Below are positions 1 through 8,805 of a stretch of DNA of 48,594 bases, in pieces. Position numbers and translations under genes: made by a program. Every line of letters starts with the position of its first letter. The first letter of the stretch is position 1. A model generated the notes under the pieces. It was not told the origin of the DNA. It made no database searches and was given only the letters and a program-made list of their open reading frames with translations. Location of the stretch: positions 122,047-170,640 of the forward strand of contig NZ_RCZH01000009.1 of the NCBI RefSeq assembly GCF_006438875.1. The letters are read 5' to 3'. Origin of the DNA: Flavobacterium pectinovorum (GTDB taxonomy: Bacteria > Bacteroidota > Bacteroidia > Flavobacteriales > Flavobacteriaceae).

Positions 1-35
1 ATTCTTATTAATGAGAAAAGTTTCTTTTGAAACCC

Positions 36-127
36 AAAGCCCTAGCCCTGATGGGAACGGCATCCTTTTTATTCGCTTTTTAGCGGATAAAAAGATATAG
101 TGGACAGCAGGAAATAGCTCCTGAAAA
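36..127 (+). ncRNA. Candidate structured RNA or repeat element
   Basis: This stretch has no convincing reading frame but shows clear secondary structure. A 13-bp stem (CTTTTTATTCGCT with AGCGGATAAAAAG, one G-U pair, loop TTTT) lies at about 64-94. A second small hairpin (CAGGA / TCCTG) lies near 107-123. Flanking blocks read CCCTAGCCCTGATGGGAACG and GGACAGCAGGAAATAGCTCC. From memory, very similar sequence recurs between genes in many Flavobacteriia with a variable central hairpin arm, which fits a structured RNA or mobile repeat better than a gene. Strand and exact ends are uncertain. The gene upstream of it is outside the window. Confidence 0.35.
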
Positions 128-161
128 TTAACAACTAAATTTAGAGAGTCTTTAGATATTC

Positions 162-237
162 ACCTTTGTCAAAGTTTTAAAACTTTGACAAAGGTTTACC
201 CAATCTTGTCATCCCTCGTTCTTCGGAATGACAAGAT
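162..237. repeat. Two adjacent palindromes (composite element)
   Basis: A perfect 17-bp inverted repeat without a loop (ACCTTTGTCAAAGTTTT / AAAACTTTGACAAAGGT, 162-195) is followed by TTACCC and a second inverted repeat (AATCTTGTCAT ... AATGACAAGATT, 202-237). The same two-part arrangement occurs, longer, at 19773-19953. It may serve as a terminator for genes on either side, but it lacks a clean T-run. Confidence 0.7.
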
Positions 238-269
238 TGTGGTTATGTTAGTTGTATGTAAAAGTCACA

Positions 270-2765
270 TTACAACCCTAAATCAAGAACATAAGAGATC
301 TTAACGGCGATATTGTCTTCAAATTTCAATAACTGATTTGGTCCATACCGATAAAATCCGCCCAGACCGAAACCTTTAAAAATCTTGTTTAATTCGATAC
401 CGGATTCAAAGAAACCTTTGTCCAGTGTTTTGTATGTTGGACCAACATGTTGTTCCGGATTTTTCATATTTCCCCAAGCCATTCGGGTTACAAGAACCAA
501 TGATGGACGAACTTTTTTGAAGATTGTAATTCGGTCAAAACCATGTTTGATTTGGAAAAATATATATTGACTGGAGAAAAACTCATTAAAATACATGGTT
601 TCAAAACTGTTTCTACCCGCAAAAGTAATACGCTGAATAACGGTTTCTTTCGTTAAGTTATTAGGCATTGTGTTGTACAAATGCGTAATTGGAACATCGC
701 CCATTGCGTAACCTCCCTGAAGGAGTAAACTGGTTTTTTGACCGTTTAAATATTTTTTTTCATACTCAGTCTTGAAATCGATCTTGCCAAAATTAAAGTC
801 GTTTTCTAAAACATTTGGTAACGATTGTGTGTACTGAAAGGTAAATCGTGGGAATCTTTTTTCGGACTCATTTCTTCCGGTTGGTGTTTGCATGAAATCG
901 CTAAAAGGTGCCCAAACAATCGAAACCATTGCCGTTGTCATGATATAGTTGGAGTACAATTTTCCGTTTAGATTAAAAAGATAATCAAATTCCGGCTCAA
1001 CATATGTTCGGGCTAATTCTAAAACAGCTTCGGTTTTCGGAATAATTTTAGTCTGAACGTTGGCTTTCCAACTAATGTATTTGTAGAAAGTACTAATGTT
1101 AATTGGTCGTGGATCATAAATTTTAAAGACACGTTTGTCAACCGCAAAAACAGTACTTGCAATCTCACGAACATCATCTGTATAAGAACCGTTTATCCAA
1201 GTATTGGTACTTTTATCCAGCAAAACGCCCGAACCAATACTGTATTTAACTTCGCCATCTTTGGTTCCGTAAGCAGAATATCCTTCAATTCTAAAGCTTT
1301 TAGAAAAACGATCATTTGTGATTCCGCCCAAACCAAGACGAAAACCTTCATAATTATTGTAACTGATAATTTTTTTCAAGTCCAAATCAACAGGTCCAAT
1401 TGGGAAATAACCATTAATAATTTTTCGTCCAAGACCTAAACGCTTTTCAATTCTTCGCTTAACAGAAAGACTGTCTAATAATTGATATGTTTTTTGGCTT
1501 TTCAGGTCCAAAATCTCTTTTCTGTAGGTATTCCAGAATTCTTCCGGTTTTTTGCTGGCATCGTCTTTAATTTCGATATAAAGAGATGGATTTTTTATTG
1601 GGCTGGTTGTGTTGTAATGGATATCAAAATTATTACTCTCTGAAAGTAAATAGGTAAAATCAGAAGCAGACTTTTTTCTCGGTTCAAAATTATCTTCAAC
1701 ATCTCCGTCAAACTGAATCGTTCCGCCTAAAATCTTGATATCATCATCATTCTTTCCTTTTACGATTTTGAATGTTGTGTTGCTTTGAAACCAGATTTTC
1801 TCACTCGGGACATATTCAAATTCATGGATTCCGCTAATGTCCAGAACGCCTTTTATTCGCATTACCGCTTTGGCTACAGCAAAATTTTCCTGATCAATAT
1901 ATAAAACACCTTCTAAACCTGATGATCTTCTTTTTTGTTTATTTTTAAAGTAAATCATATAAGTTTCGCGTCCTTTTATATTTACAGTATCCAATAATTT
2001 GTAGTTGTAATTTAAAGTAGCACTGTTAGAAATTGGGTTTTCATATTTGGTTTCGAACAATTCATATTTAGAATCGTAAATCGAAATAGATTGCAAGTTG
2101 AATGCAATAATCTCATAAATAGGCTGTTTGAACCCTGCAATTTTGGTTCCCATAACAGTTTCTTTGAGTTTGTGATCTCCAAATTGATACTGAGAAACTT
2201 TCTCTGTTTGAAACAAGTGCTGCTTGCTTATAATTTCCTTGAACTTATAATCTGAGGAATCGATGTTGATTTCTTTTTTATTGAAATCTTTATACGCTGC
2301 AGAAGAATCAATTCTGCCATCAATAGAGTCAGGATTTGCTGTTACAATCAGTTTATTGTATGTTTTGTATTCAAAACTGTTTAGCCTTTTTTGGGGATTG
2401 TTTTGGTTTTTATTGGCTATAACTTTCCTTATTATGGTCAAAGCCGGATTCTCGTTAGAAACAACGACTTCTTTTAAGTCATCTGTTTTTTGAGAAAGAG
2501 AAATAGAATAAAACTTTTTGTTTGCTGTTACCGCAATGATTTTAGTTTGAAAACCAATATAGGAAACGGCAAAAGTGGTTGTTTTCTCGGCTATTTTAAA
2601 ATCAAACTTTCCGTCAACATCTGTAATAGTATTGTTGTTGTCCGGGGTTGTTATGGTAGCAAAAGGAAGAGGTTTGTTATTTGGATCCGTTACAATTCCG
2701 TTTATTTGAAATTGCGCCTGGATACTAAGCGTAAAGAACAAAGTCAAAAAACAAAATAGCTTCAT
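270..2765 (-). CDS. DUF5686 / CarboxypepD_reg-like outer-membrane protein
   Basis: An 831-aa protein with a signal peptide (MKLFCFLTLFFTLSIQAQ). A carboxypeptidase-regulatory-like beta-sandwich follows at about residues 18-105 (INGIVTDPNNKPLPFATI, then DVDGKFDFKI). The rest matches the long DUF5686 region and ends in alternating aromatic strands (KISYVLDLGL) typical of a Bacteroidota outer-membrane beta-barrel. Family members resemble TonB-receptor barrels without a recognisable plug; their substrate is unknown. Here the domain order and the cell-envelope location are well supported, but the function is not. The gene stands alone, upstream of pyrH-frr on the same strand, with the frr terminator at 2826-2866 separating them. 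Confidence 0.85.
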   Translation of the reverse strand: MKLFCFLTLFFTLSIQAQFQINGIVTDPNNKPLPFATITTPDNNNTITDVDGKFDFKIAEKTTTFAVSYIGFQTKIIAVTANKKFYSISLSQKTDDLKEVVVSNENPALTIIRKVIANKNQNNPQKRLNSFEYKTYNKLIVTANPDSIDGRIDSSAAYKDFNKKEINIDSSDYKFKEIISKQHLFQTEKVSQYQFGDHKLKETVMGTKIAGFKQPIYEIIAFNLQSISIYDSKYELFETKYENPISNSATLNYNYKLLDTVNIKGRETYMIYFKNKQKRRSSGLEGVLYIDQENFAVAKAVMRIKGVLDISGIHEFEYVPSEKIWFQSNTTFKIVKGKNDDDIKILGGTIQFDGDVEDNFEPRKKSASDFTYLLSESNNFDIHYNTTSPIKNPSLYIEIKDDASKKPEEFWNTYRKEILDLKSQKTYQLLDSLSVKRRIEKRLGLGRKIINGYFPIGPVDLDLKKIISYNNYEGFRLGLGGITNDRFSKSFRIEGYSAYGTKDGEVKYSIGSGVLLDKSTNTWINGSYTDDVREIASTVFAVDKRVFKIYDPRPINISTFYKYISWKANVQTKIIPKTEAVLELARTYVEPEFDYLFNLNGKLYSNYIMTTAMVSIVWAPFSDFMQTPTGRNESEKRFPRFTFQYTQSLPNVLENDFNFGKIDFKTEYEKKYLNGQKTSLLLQGGYAMGDVPITHLYNTMPNNLTKETVIQRITFAGRNSFETMYFNEFFSSQYIFFQIKHGFDRITIFKKVRPSLVLVTRMAWGNMKNPEQHVGPTYKTLDKGFFESGIELNKIFKGFGLGGFYRYGPNQLLKFEDNIAVKISYVLDLGL

Positions 2766-2825
2766 AAGAGGATTATAGTTTCAAAAACGAAAACAATGTG
2801 TTTTTGGTATGCAAAAATAAGAATA

Positions 2826-2866
2826 AAAAAATCCGTCTGGTATAATTTTAACCAAACGGATTTTTA
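2826..2866 (-). terminator. Rho-independent terminator of frr
   Basis: AAAAATCCGTCTGGT pairs with ACCAAACGGATTTTT (one mismatch, about 9-nt loop). Read on the reverse strand, the stem is followed by a T-run just after the frr stop codon. Confidence 0.8.
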
Positions 2867-2883
2867 ATTTGTTATTTCAAAAA

Positions 2884-3447
2884 TTAAACTTTCATGATTT
2901 CAGCTTCTTTTGCTGCCAACAATTCGTCAATTTTTCTGATATAAGTATTGGTTAGATTTTGAACTTGTTCCTCAGCTGATTTACAAACATCTTCTGAAGT
3001 TCCTTCTTTTTCTAATTTTTTAATGTCAGTATTAGCATCTTTACGCACGTTACGAACACCAATTTTTGCATCTTCAGCCTCAGATTTTGCTTGTTTTGCT
3101 AAATCTTTACGACGCTCTTCTGTCAAAGGCGGAACGCTAATAATGATTACATCACCATTATTCATTGGATTAAAACCGATGTTTGCAATCATAATTGCTT
3201 TTTCGATTACGTGCAGCATGTTTTTTTCAAAAGGCTGCAATGTGATTGTTCTGGCATCAGGAACACTAATTTTTGACACTTGCGAAAGTGGTGTTGCTGA
3301 ACCGTAATAATCTACAAAAACACTTCCAAGCATTGCCGGAGAAGCTTTTCCTGCACGAATATTAAGAAACTCTTTCTCTAAATGCGCAATCGAACCATTC
3401 ATTGATTCTTCTGTACTATCTAATATAAATTCTATTTCTTCAGTCAT
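2884..3447 (-). CDS. frr: Ribosome recycling factor
   Basis: 187 aa, the usual family length. RRF works with EF-G after termination to split the post-termination ribosome from mRNA. Recognisable parts are the N-terminal helix (STEESMNGSIAHLEKEFLNI), the conserved RAGKASPAML segment, the domain II strands (VPDARTITLQPFEKNML, IIISVPPLTEERRKDL) and the C-terminal three-helix bundle (GVRNVRKDANTDIKKLEKEG). It lies 75 nt behind pyrH on the same strand, the classic pyrH-frr order. The gap contains repeated TTTTCAGTTTTCA words. Confidence 0.97.
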   Translation of the reverse strand: MTEEIEFILDSTEESMNGSIAHLEKEFLNIRAGKASPAMLGSVFVDYYGSATPLSQVSKISVPDARTITLQPFEKNMLHVIEKAIMIANIGFNPMNNGDVIIISVPPLTEERRKDLAKQAKSEAEDAKIGVRNVRKDANTDIKKLEKEGTSEDVCKSAEEQVQNLTNTYIRKIDELLAAKEAEIMKV

Positions 3448-3522
3448 TATTTTAAGTTTTCAGTTTTCATTCTCAGTTTTCAGTTCAGGTCGGCAATTGC
3501 GACTGTAAACTGTTGCTGATGA

Positions 3523-4230
3523 CTATATATTTACTACCGTTCCTATGTTTTCGCCTTCACAGATTTTCAAAAGGTTACCAATTTTGTTCATATCAAAAAC
3601 AACGATCGGTAATTTGTTTTCCTGACTAAGTGTAAAAGCGGTTGTGTCCATTACGTTAAGTCCTTTTTTAAGAACATCATCAAACGAAATGAAATCGAAT
3701 TTTACTGCAGAAGCATTTTTTTCAGGATCACAATCATAAACACCATCAACACGTGTTCCTTTTAGGATAACATCAGCATTGATCTCAATTCCTCTTAAAA
3801 CTGCTGCAGTATCAGTTGTGAAATATGGATTTCCGGTTCCGGCTCCAAAAATTACAATTCTTCCTTTCTCAAGGTGACGATCTGCTCTTCTTTTGATATA
3901 TGGTTCTGCAATAGATTCCATTTTCAAAGCAGTTTGTAAACGCGTTTTCATTCCTTTGTCTTCAAGCGCGCCTTGTAACGCCATTCCGTTAATTACGGTT
4001 GCAAGCATTCCCATATAATCGCCTTGTACTCTATCCATACCCGCGCTTGCACCGGCAACGCCTCTAAAAATATTTCCTCCTCCAATAACAATAGCAATTT
4101 CTACTCCTTTACTGTGAATTTGCTTAATTTCTTCAGCATATTCGGCTAGTCTTTTAGGGTCAATTCCGTATTGTAAATCACCCATTAAGGCTTCGCCGCT
4201 AAGTTTTAGAAGAATTCTTTTATATTTCAT
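3523..4230 (-). CDS. pyrH: UMP kinase
   Basis: 235 aa, normal for the hexameric bacterial UMP kinase that phosphorylates UMP to UDP in pyrimidine synthesis. It has the amino-acid-kinase fold motifs: LLKLSGEALMG near the N-terminus, VIGGGNIFRG at about 48-57, GTGNPYFTTDTAA in the UMP-binding part and MDTTAFTLSQENKLPIVVF near the C-terminus. It is the first gene of a pyrH-frr pair. A TATATTTG element sits just upstream. Dihydroorotase, another pyrimidine gene, is in the same window but in a different unit. Confidence 0.97.
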   Translation of the reverse strand: MKYKRILLKLSGEALMGDLQYGIDPKRLAEYAEEIKQIHSKGVEIAIVIGGGNIFRGVAGASAGMDRVQGDYMGMLATVINGMALQGALEDKGMKTRLQTALKMESIAEPYIKRRADRHLEKGRIVIFGAGTGNPYFTTDTAAVLRGIEINADVILKGTRVDGVYDCDPEKNASAVKFDFISFDDVLKKGLNVMDTTAFTLSQENKLPIVVFDMNKIGNLLKICEGENIGTVVNI

Positions 4231-4252
4231 GTTCGTGTTGCGTTAATTTGTG

Positions 4253-4260
4253 CAAATATA
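4253..4260 (-). promoter_or_regulatory. Probable -7 element of pyrH
   Basis: On the reverse strand this reads TATATTTG, an exact match to the Bacteroidota -7 consensus TAnnTTTG, about 23 nt before the pyrH start codon. I see no good TTTG at the expected 17-23 nt further upstream, so the call is tentative. Confidence 0.45.
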
Positions 4261-4420
4261 GACATATTCTGATTTTTAAAAATAATGTTTACAAAAAATT
4301 AATTGCTCTTTTCTTTTTATGGAAATAAAGCTTTTATAATTTATTTCTGTTGAATCTGATAAATGTCATTCTTGGGTCTGCTTTTAATTTGTAAATTTAT
4401 CATAATCAAAACGAACCCTT

Positions 4421-5038
4421 ATGAAAAGTATTGTAGCCAAAGCGTTATTCAACAGTTATTCTTATGCAGAATATCGAAAATTAGTTACCGATTTATTGTC
4501 AGAAGGGAAATCAACAGGAAATGAACAATCTGAGAGTTTAACCCATTATACAAGTCTGAATGAAGCCAGAATGAATCGATTGGAGAAAACAATCAAGATT
4601 TCTGAAGAGGTAATTTCGAAACTACAAAACTTAGACAATCATTATATTTGGCTGGTATTATCTGAAGGATGGTGTGGCGATGCCGCTCAAATACTTCCAA
4701 TTATTGATAAAATGGCGCATGAATCGAATAAGAAAGTTGATCTTAGGATTGTATTGCGCGATCAAAATGACGATTTGATGAGTTATTATCTCACTAATGG
4801 CGGAAGAGCAATCCCAAAAGTTGTCGTAATTTGTAAAGAAGCTGGAATTGTTCGCGCCGATTGGGGACCAAGACCAAAAGGAGCTACGGAATTAATGGCG
4901 AACTACAAAAAAGAATTTGGTGTTATTGACGAAAAAATCAAAACCGATTTGCAATTATGGTATTTGGCAGATAAAGGAGTTTCTGTTCAGGAGGAATTAG
5001 TTGAAATTATGGAAAATATTAAATATAACCGATTGTAA
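4421..5038 (+). CDS. Thioredoxin-like family protein, single-Cys active site
   Basis: A 205-aa cytosolic protein without a signal peptide. The segment YIWLVLSEGWCGDAAQILPI at about residues 80-99 is the thioredoxin-fold beta-alpha unit in which the usual CxxC is reduced to CGDA. The later strand GGRAIPKVVVI carries the cis-proline expected of the fold. This matches the widespread Bacteroidota thioredoxin-9-like family. Without the second Cys it cannot be a classical disulfide reductase, and its substrate is unknown. It is transcribed away from pyrH and appears monocistronic. Confidence 0.85.
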   Translation: MKSIVAKALFNSYSYAEYRKLVTDLLSEGKSTGNEQSESLTHYTSLNEARMNRLEKTIKISEEVISKLQNLDNHYIWLVLSEGWCGDAAQILPIIDKMAHESNKKVDLRIVLRDQNDDLMSYYLTNGGRAIPKVVVICKEAGIVRADWGPRPKGATELMANYKKEFGVIDEKIKTDLQLWYLADKGVSVQEELVEIMENIKYNRL

Positions 5039-5249
5039 TTTTTGCATTAAAAAAATCGTTGAAACGCTATGTTTTTCGGGCAATCAACTGAAAATTAGAA
5101 TTTTGACAGTAAAAAATGTATTAAAATATTTTTTAACTAACCTAAAATTTTGTAACTTGCTCATATAATCCCACTTCTACTATTTGCTTTCTGACTTACT
5201 CTTTTTATTGGTGTTTCTTTAATATTAAACAATTAAAAAATACACTATC

Positions 5250-5327
5250 ATGAAAAAGTTATTCGACAAGTTTTACGATTTTATTTCAGGTTTATTGTTT
5301 GGCGGAAAAAATATACCTCACTATTAA
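5250..5327 (+). CDS. Possible 25-aa peptide
   Basis: The open frame from ATG at 5250 encodes 25 residues: MKKLFDKFYDFISGL, then LFGGKNIPHY. It is amphipathic, with charged residues spaced through the first half and a short hydrophobic FISGLLFGG segment. It has its own A-rich leader and is followed within 50 nt by a hairpin terminator on the same strand. It could be a real micro-protein, a leader peptide, or part of a small RNA. I do not recognise the sequence. Confidence 0.35.
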   Translation: MKKLFDKFYDFISGLLFGGKNIPHY

Positions 5328-5375
5328 TTCCAAAAAGGGTCAAGTATGGAATAACTTTACTTTAGCTTAGAAGTG

Positions 5376-5413
5376 AGCACATTACTATTGCCTTATTTGT
5401 AGTGTGCTTTTTG
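5376..5413 (+). terminator. Forward-strand terminator
   Basis: AGCAC (bulge ATT) ACTA pairs with TAGTGTGCT, followed by TTTTTGTTTTATT. It terminates transcription coming from the thioredoxin-like gene or from the 25-aa ORF region, and faces the reverse-strand gene at 5445. Confidence 0.65.
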
Positions 5414-5444
5414 TTTTATTCTAATTAAGGACGTATTAGATTAA

Positions 5445-5984
5445 TTAATAATCAAAACTTAGAATTGATACACCTAAATTAATACTATTGATGCTTTCCT
5501 CATTGTGAAGTACAATGTCGTATTGGGCAGTTTCTATAAAGATAGTGAAATCATCAGTGCCTATTCCGATTCTTAGTTTTCGATATTCTCCGCTTAAGTT
5601 TCCGCGACCTAATGCAAATCCTTTTCCATAACCTGCTTGCGCTGTTAGTCTGGTGTTTTCGCCTACTTTAGGGTGAAATCCTAAATTTAGATAAATAGGA
5701 ACGGCAACAAGTTTATCGTCCCATTTCCAATCTACTCCGCTATGAATTCCCAGAGTAATCCATTTTTTGTACTGAACACCGTATCCAATTTTTGAGCCTA
5801 AACCATCGGGAACAAACCAGTCTTGATTTTTTTGTCCGGGATAATCTTCTGATTCATATCTTTCAGTATTACCTGTTAAGGAAGCAGAAACGTCAAATTG
5901 AATGTAAGTGATTTTTTTATTTTGTGCCTGAACAAATGAATTTGCAAAAAAAACAAATACAAACGTAGACAAAAAATATTTCAT
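5445..5984 (-). CDS. Small outer-membrane beta-barrel-like protein
   Basis: The start at 5984 is chosen because it gives a clean signal peptide (MKYFLSTFVFVFFANSFVQA); a longer frame would overlap truB. The 179-aa product contains alternating strands (KKITYIQFDVSASLTG, LRIGIGTDDFTIFIE, INLGVSILSFDY) that suggest a small barrel or porin-like protein. No enzyme motif is visible. It follows truB by 13 nt and is probably co-transcribed as the last gene of the ftsX-uppP-truB run. Function unknown. Confidence 0.75.
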   Translation of the reverse strand: MKYFLSTFVFVFFANSFVQAQNKKITYIQFDVSASLTGNTERYESEDYPGQKNQDWFVPDGLGSKIGYGVQYKKWITLGIHSGVDWKWDDKLVAVPIYLNLGFHPKVGENTRLTAQAGYGKGFALGRGNLSGEYRKLRIGIGTDDFTIFIETAQYDIVLHNEESINSINLGVSILSFDY

Positions 5985-5997
5985 ATTTGGGATGTTT

Positions 5998-6687
5998 TTA
6001 TTGAAGACTTTGTTCAAACAATGTAATGTCAATTGCATTTTTTACGTCATAATCTCCGATTTTAGTTCGGCGTAAAGCAGTTAGATGCGACCCTGAATTC
6101 ATGGCCTTTCCAAAATCAAAAGCAAGAGAACGAATGTAAGTTCCTTTACTGCAAACAACTCTAAAATCAATTTCGGGTAATGCAATTCTCGTAATTTCGA
6201 ATTCGTGAATAGTTGTTTTTCTGCTAGCAATTTCTACCGTTTCTCCGGCGCGTGCGTGTTCGTACAAACGAACTCCATCTTTTTTGATTGCAGAAAAAAT
6301 TGGTGGTTTTTGATCGATTTCGCCAAGAAACTGTTTTACTGTTTCGTGAACCAAAACTTCATCAATATGAGAAATTGAAAAAGTTTCATCGATTTCGGTT
6401 TCTAAATCATACGATGGAGTAGTGGCTCCAATATAAAAAGTTCCCGTATATTCTTTGGCCTGACCTTGAAGTTCAGAAATTCGTTTGGTAAATTTTCCGG
6501 TACAAATCAATAACAAACCTGTTGCCAAAGGATCTAAAGTTCCGGCATGACCAATTTTGAACTTTTTTGGAAGTCCGACTTTATTGATCAAAAGGTATTT
6601 TAATTTATTGACAGCTTGAAACGAACTCCATTTTAAAGGTTTGTCTATCAGTAAAATTTGTCCGTCTAAATATTCTTCAGTTGTCAT
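5998..6687 (-). CDS. truB: tRNA pseudouridine(55) synthase TruB
   Basis: 229 aa. It makes pseudouridine at position 55 in the T-loop of tRNAs. The catalytic-Asp motif is plain (GHAGTLDPLATGLLLICTGK at about 46-65), as are LLIDKPLKWSSFQAVNKL at the N-terminus and CSKGTYIRSLAFDFGKAM. The extra C-terminal PUA-type domain of E. coli TruB is reduced, as usual for Bacteroidota. Its start codon overlaps the uppP stop by one base (TAATG), so translation is likely coupled. Confidence 0.96.
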   Translation of the reverse strand: MTTEEYLDGQILLIDKPLKWSSFQAVNKLKYLLINKVGLPKKFKIGHAGTLDPLATGLLLICTGKFTKRISELQGQAKEYTGTFYIGATTPSYDLETEIDETFSISHIDEVLVHETVKQFLGEIDQKPPIFSAIKKDGVRLYEHARAGETVEIASRKTTIHEFEITRIALPEIDFRVVCSKGTYIRSLAFDFGKAMNSGSHLTALRRTKIGDYDVKNAIDITLFEQSLQ

Positions 6688-7493
6688 TAGCTTACTGTTA
6701 GAGGATGTATGAAAAAGTGAATTACCAATAAGGCAATTCCAAGAATTATTCGATAATATCCGAAAAATTTAAATCCATTTTTAGTTAGAAATCCAATGAA
6801 AAATTTTATTGACGCATAAGCTACTATAAAAGCAACAATGTTTCCAATTGCTAAAATTCCTAAATTATCTGTACTTAAAACTTCTGGAGAATTTTTATAA
6901 ACATCATAAATGCTTTTTACTGTTGCAGCCATCATGGTTGGTACTGCAAGAAAAAATGAAAATTCGGCTGCTGTTTTTCGAGTTAATCCTTGTTGCATTC
7001 CACCAATTATTGTAGCTGCGCTTCGACTTAATCCTGGAAAAACAACTGCTAATGTTTGGTAGCAACCAATTAAAAAAGCTTTTTTATTGCTTATCTCTGC
7101 GTCGTCATTAATAATTGGATTGGTAAACCATTTGTCTACAAAAATCAGAATAATTCCACCAAGTAAAAGTATAATAGCAATAAAAATTGGTGTTTCCAGC
7201 ATTGCCTCAATATGCTTTTTGAAAAGCCCACCGATAATTAAAGCTGGAATAACAGCAATGATTAATTTGATATAAAATTGAATTCTACTAAAGTCAAAGA
7301 ATTTTTTCCAGTAGATAACTACAACTGATAAAATTGCAGCTAATTGAATAACTATTTCAAAAAGTTTTGTAAAATCATCTTTTGCAATTCCCATAAAAGA
7401 TGAAGCAATAACCATGTGACCAGTTGAAGAAACAGGTAAAAATTCTGTGATTCCTTCAATTATGGCAAGAATGATAGCTTGTAATGTATTCAT
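6687..7493 (-). CDS. uppP: Undecaprenyl-diphosphatase UppP/BacA
   Basis: A 268-aa polytopic inner-membrane enzyme. It dephosphorylates undecaprenyl diphosphate to recycle the lipid carrier for peptidoglycan and other envelope glycans. Diagnostic motifs are EGITEFLPVSSTGHMVIAS at about 13-31 and GLSRSAATIIGGMQQGL in the second re-entrant region. About seven or eight hydrophobic segments span the protein. It lies between DUF3098 and truB on the same strand and overlaps truB by one base. The 97-nt gap upstream is filled with TTAGATT-type word repeats. Confidence 0.96.
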   Translation of the reverse strand: MNTLQAIILAIIEGITEFLPVSSTGHMVIASSFMGIAKDDFTKLFEIVIQLAAILSVVVIYWKKFFDFSRIQFYIKLIIAVIPALIIGGLFKKHIEAMLETPIFIAIILLLGGIILIFVDKWFTNPIINDDAEISNKKAFLIGCYQTLAVVFPGLSRSAATIIGGMQQGLTRKTAAEFSFFLAVPTMMAATVKSIYDVYKNSPEVLSTDNLGILAIGNIVAFIVAYASIKFFIGFLTKNGFKFFGYYRIILGIALLVIHFFIHPLTVS

Positions 7494-7590
7494 TTAATTT
7501 AGATTGTTAGATTATTAGACTTCTTAGAGGTCAGACTTTTTAAAGAGATTAATCTAAAGATCTAAGTTGTCTAAGCAGTCTAAAGAAAGT

Positions 7591-7845
7591 CTATTTAGAT
7601 TTTTTGAAAATAGAATAAATAGTGATTCCAAAACCAATTAGAACCGTTGTTGGCGCTAAACGAATACGTCTAAAATTGAAAATTTCTTCATTAAAAACAT
7701 TCGGATTATCACTTCCTCCACCAGACATTAAGATAAAACCTAAGGCGATAACACCAATTCCGATCAAAAGGATTTTGTAGTTAATACCATCAAAAAGGAA
7801 TTCTTGTTTTTGTGGTTGTTCTGTATTGTTATTATTGTCTTTCAT
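7591..7845 (-). CDS. DUF3098 membrane protein
   Basis: 84 aa with two hydrophobic helices: YKILLIGIGVIALGFILMSG (about 23-42) and RLAPTTVLIGFGITIYSIF (about 62-80). A GGGSDNPNVFNEEIFNFRR loop lies between them. This is the standard layout of the DUF3098 family, which sits next to ftsX and uppP throughout Bacteroidota. Its role is not known; the conserved position suggests cell-envelope or division work. Confidence 0.9.
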   Translation of the reverse strand: MKDNNNNTEQPQKQEFLFDGINYKILLIGIGVIALGFILMSGGGSDNPNVFNEEIFNFRRIRLAPTTVLIGFGITIYSIFKKSK

Positions 7846-7929
7846 TTTGTCATTGCGAGGAACGAAACAATCTCAACCTCTTTATTTAAGTTTATTTTTA
7901 ATCTAAAGTCTAAAATCTACAATCTGAAA

Positions 7930-8805
7930 TTAATAAAGATCGTCAGTTCTTAAATTCAGGAAACGTTGTGTTGCAAAGTGTGTACTTACCCAAGTAATCA
8001 AAACTCCTAATCCAAAAACAGCTAATAAAACCAATCCTATTAACGCCTTGTCTTCTAAAATTCCTAATCCCGGGAAATTGGTTTCTACATATAGTAAAAC
8101 TCCAATTAAGGCAATAATAGCCAATCCCGCACCTAACATTCCTAATTTTACACTACGCATTACAAATGGTTTACGGATAAACGATTTTGTAGCACCAACC
8201 ATTTGCATGGTTTTGATAATAAAACGATTCGAATGAATAGATAAACGTAAGGAGCTATTGATTAATAAAACCGCAATTATCGCAAGGAAACCGCTGATAA
8301 TCAAAATCCACATACTTACTTTTTTGATATTGTCATTTACCAGATTTACCAATTGTTTGTCATAAACAATATCTTCGATCATCGTGTTTTGACGTAAGTT
8401 GCTTTCGATTTTAGAAATACTGTCTCTCTCAACATAATCAGCTTTTAAGTGAATGTCATACGAATTCAATAATGGATTTTCTCCCAAAAAGGTTAGGAAA
8501 TCTTCACCAATAATATCGGTATGTTCTTTTGCGGCTTTTTCTTTAGAAACATAAGCATAAGATCTTGCGAAAGGTGCTCTTTTCAATTCGGTGTTGAATG
8601 CTTTTATCACACTATCATTAGCCTCATTTTTAAAGAAAACCGTCATTGCGATTTTTTCTTTAAAATCATTGGCCAGTTTTCTAGAATTGATAATGAATAA
8701 TCCCAATACTCCTAAAAGGAATAATACCAGAAATACACTTAACACAACCGAAAAATAAGAGGAAATTAACCTGCGCTTTTGAAATTTATCAAAGTTAGAA
8801 CTCAT
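7930..8805 (-). CDS. ftsX: Cell division ABC transporter subunit FtsX
   Basis: A 291-aa integral membrane protein. One TM helix near the N-terminus (about 20-42) is followed by a roughly 120-residue periplasmic domain (VFFKNEANDSVIKAFNTEL through MIEDIVYDKQLV) and three C-terminal helices with the FtsX core motif MQMVGATKSFIRKPFVMRS. FtsX pairs with FtsE to control septal peptidoglycan hydrolases. No ftsE is in the window, which is usual in Bacteroidota, where ftsE is elsewhere. It heads the run ftsX, DUF3098, uppP, truB. Confidence 0.93.
   Translation of the reverse strand: MSSNFDKFQKRRLISSYFSVVLSVFLVLFLLGVLGLFIINSRKLANDFKEKIAMTVFFKNEANDSVIKAFNTELKRAPFARSYAYVSKEKAAKEHTDIIGEDFLTFLGENPLLNSYDIHLKADYVERDSISKIESNLRQNTMIEDIVYDKQLVNLVNDNIKKVSMWILIISGFLAIIAVLLINSSLRLSIHSNRFIIKTMQMVGATKSFIRKPFVMRSVKLGMLGAGLAIIALIGVLLYVETNFPGLGILEDKALIGLVLLAVFGLGVLITWVSTHFATQRFLNLRTDDLY

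Noticed and set aside
4421..5038. Classical thioredoxin
   Set aside because: The active site reads CGDA and has only one Cys, so disulfide reductase activity of the usual kind is not supported.
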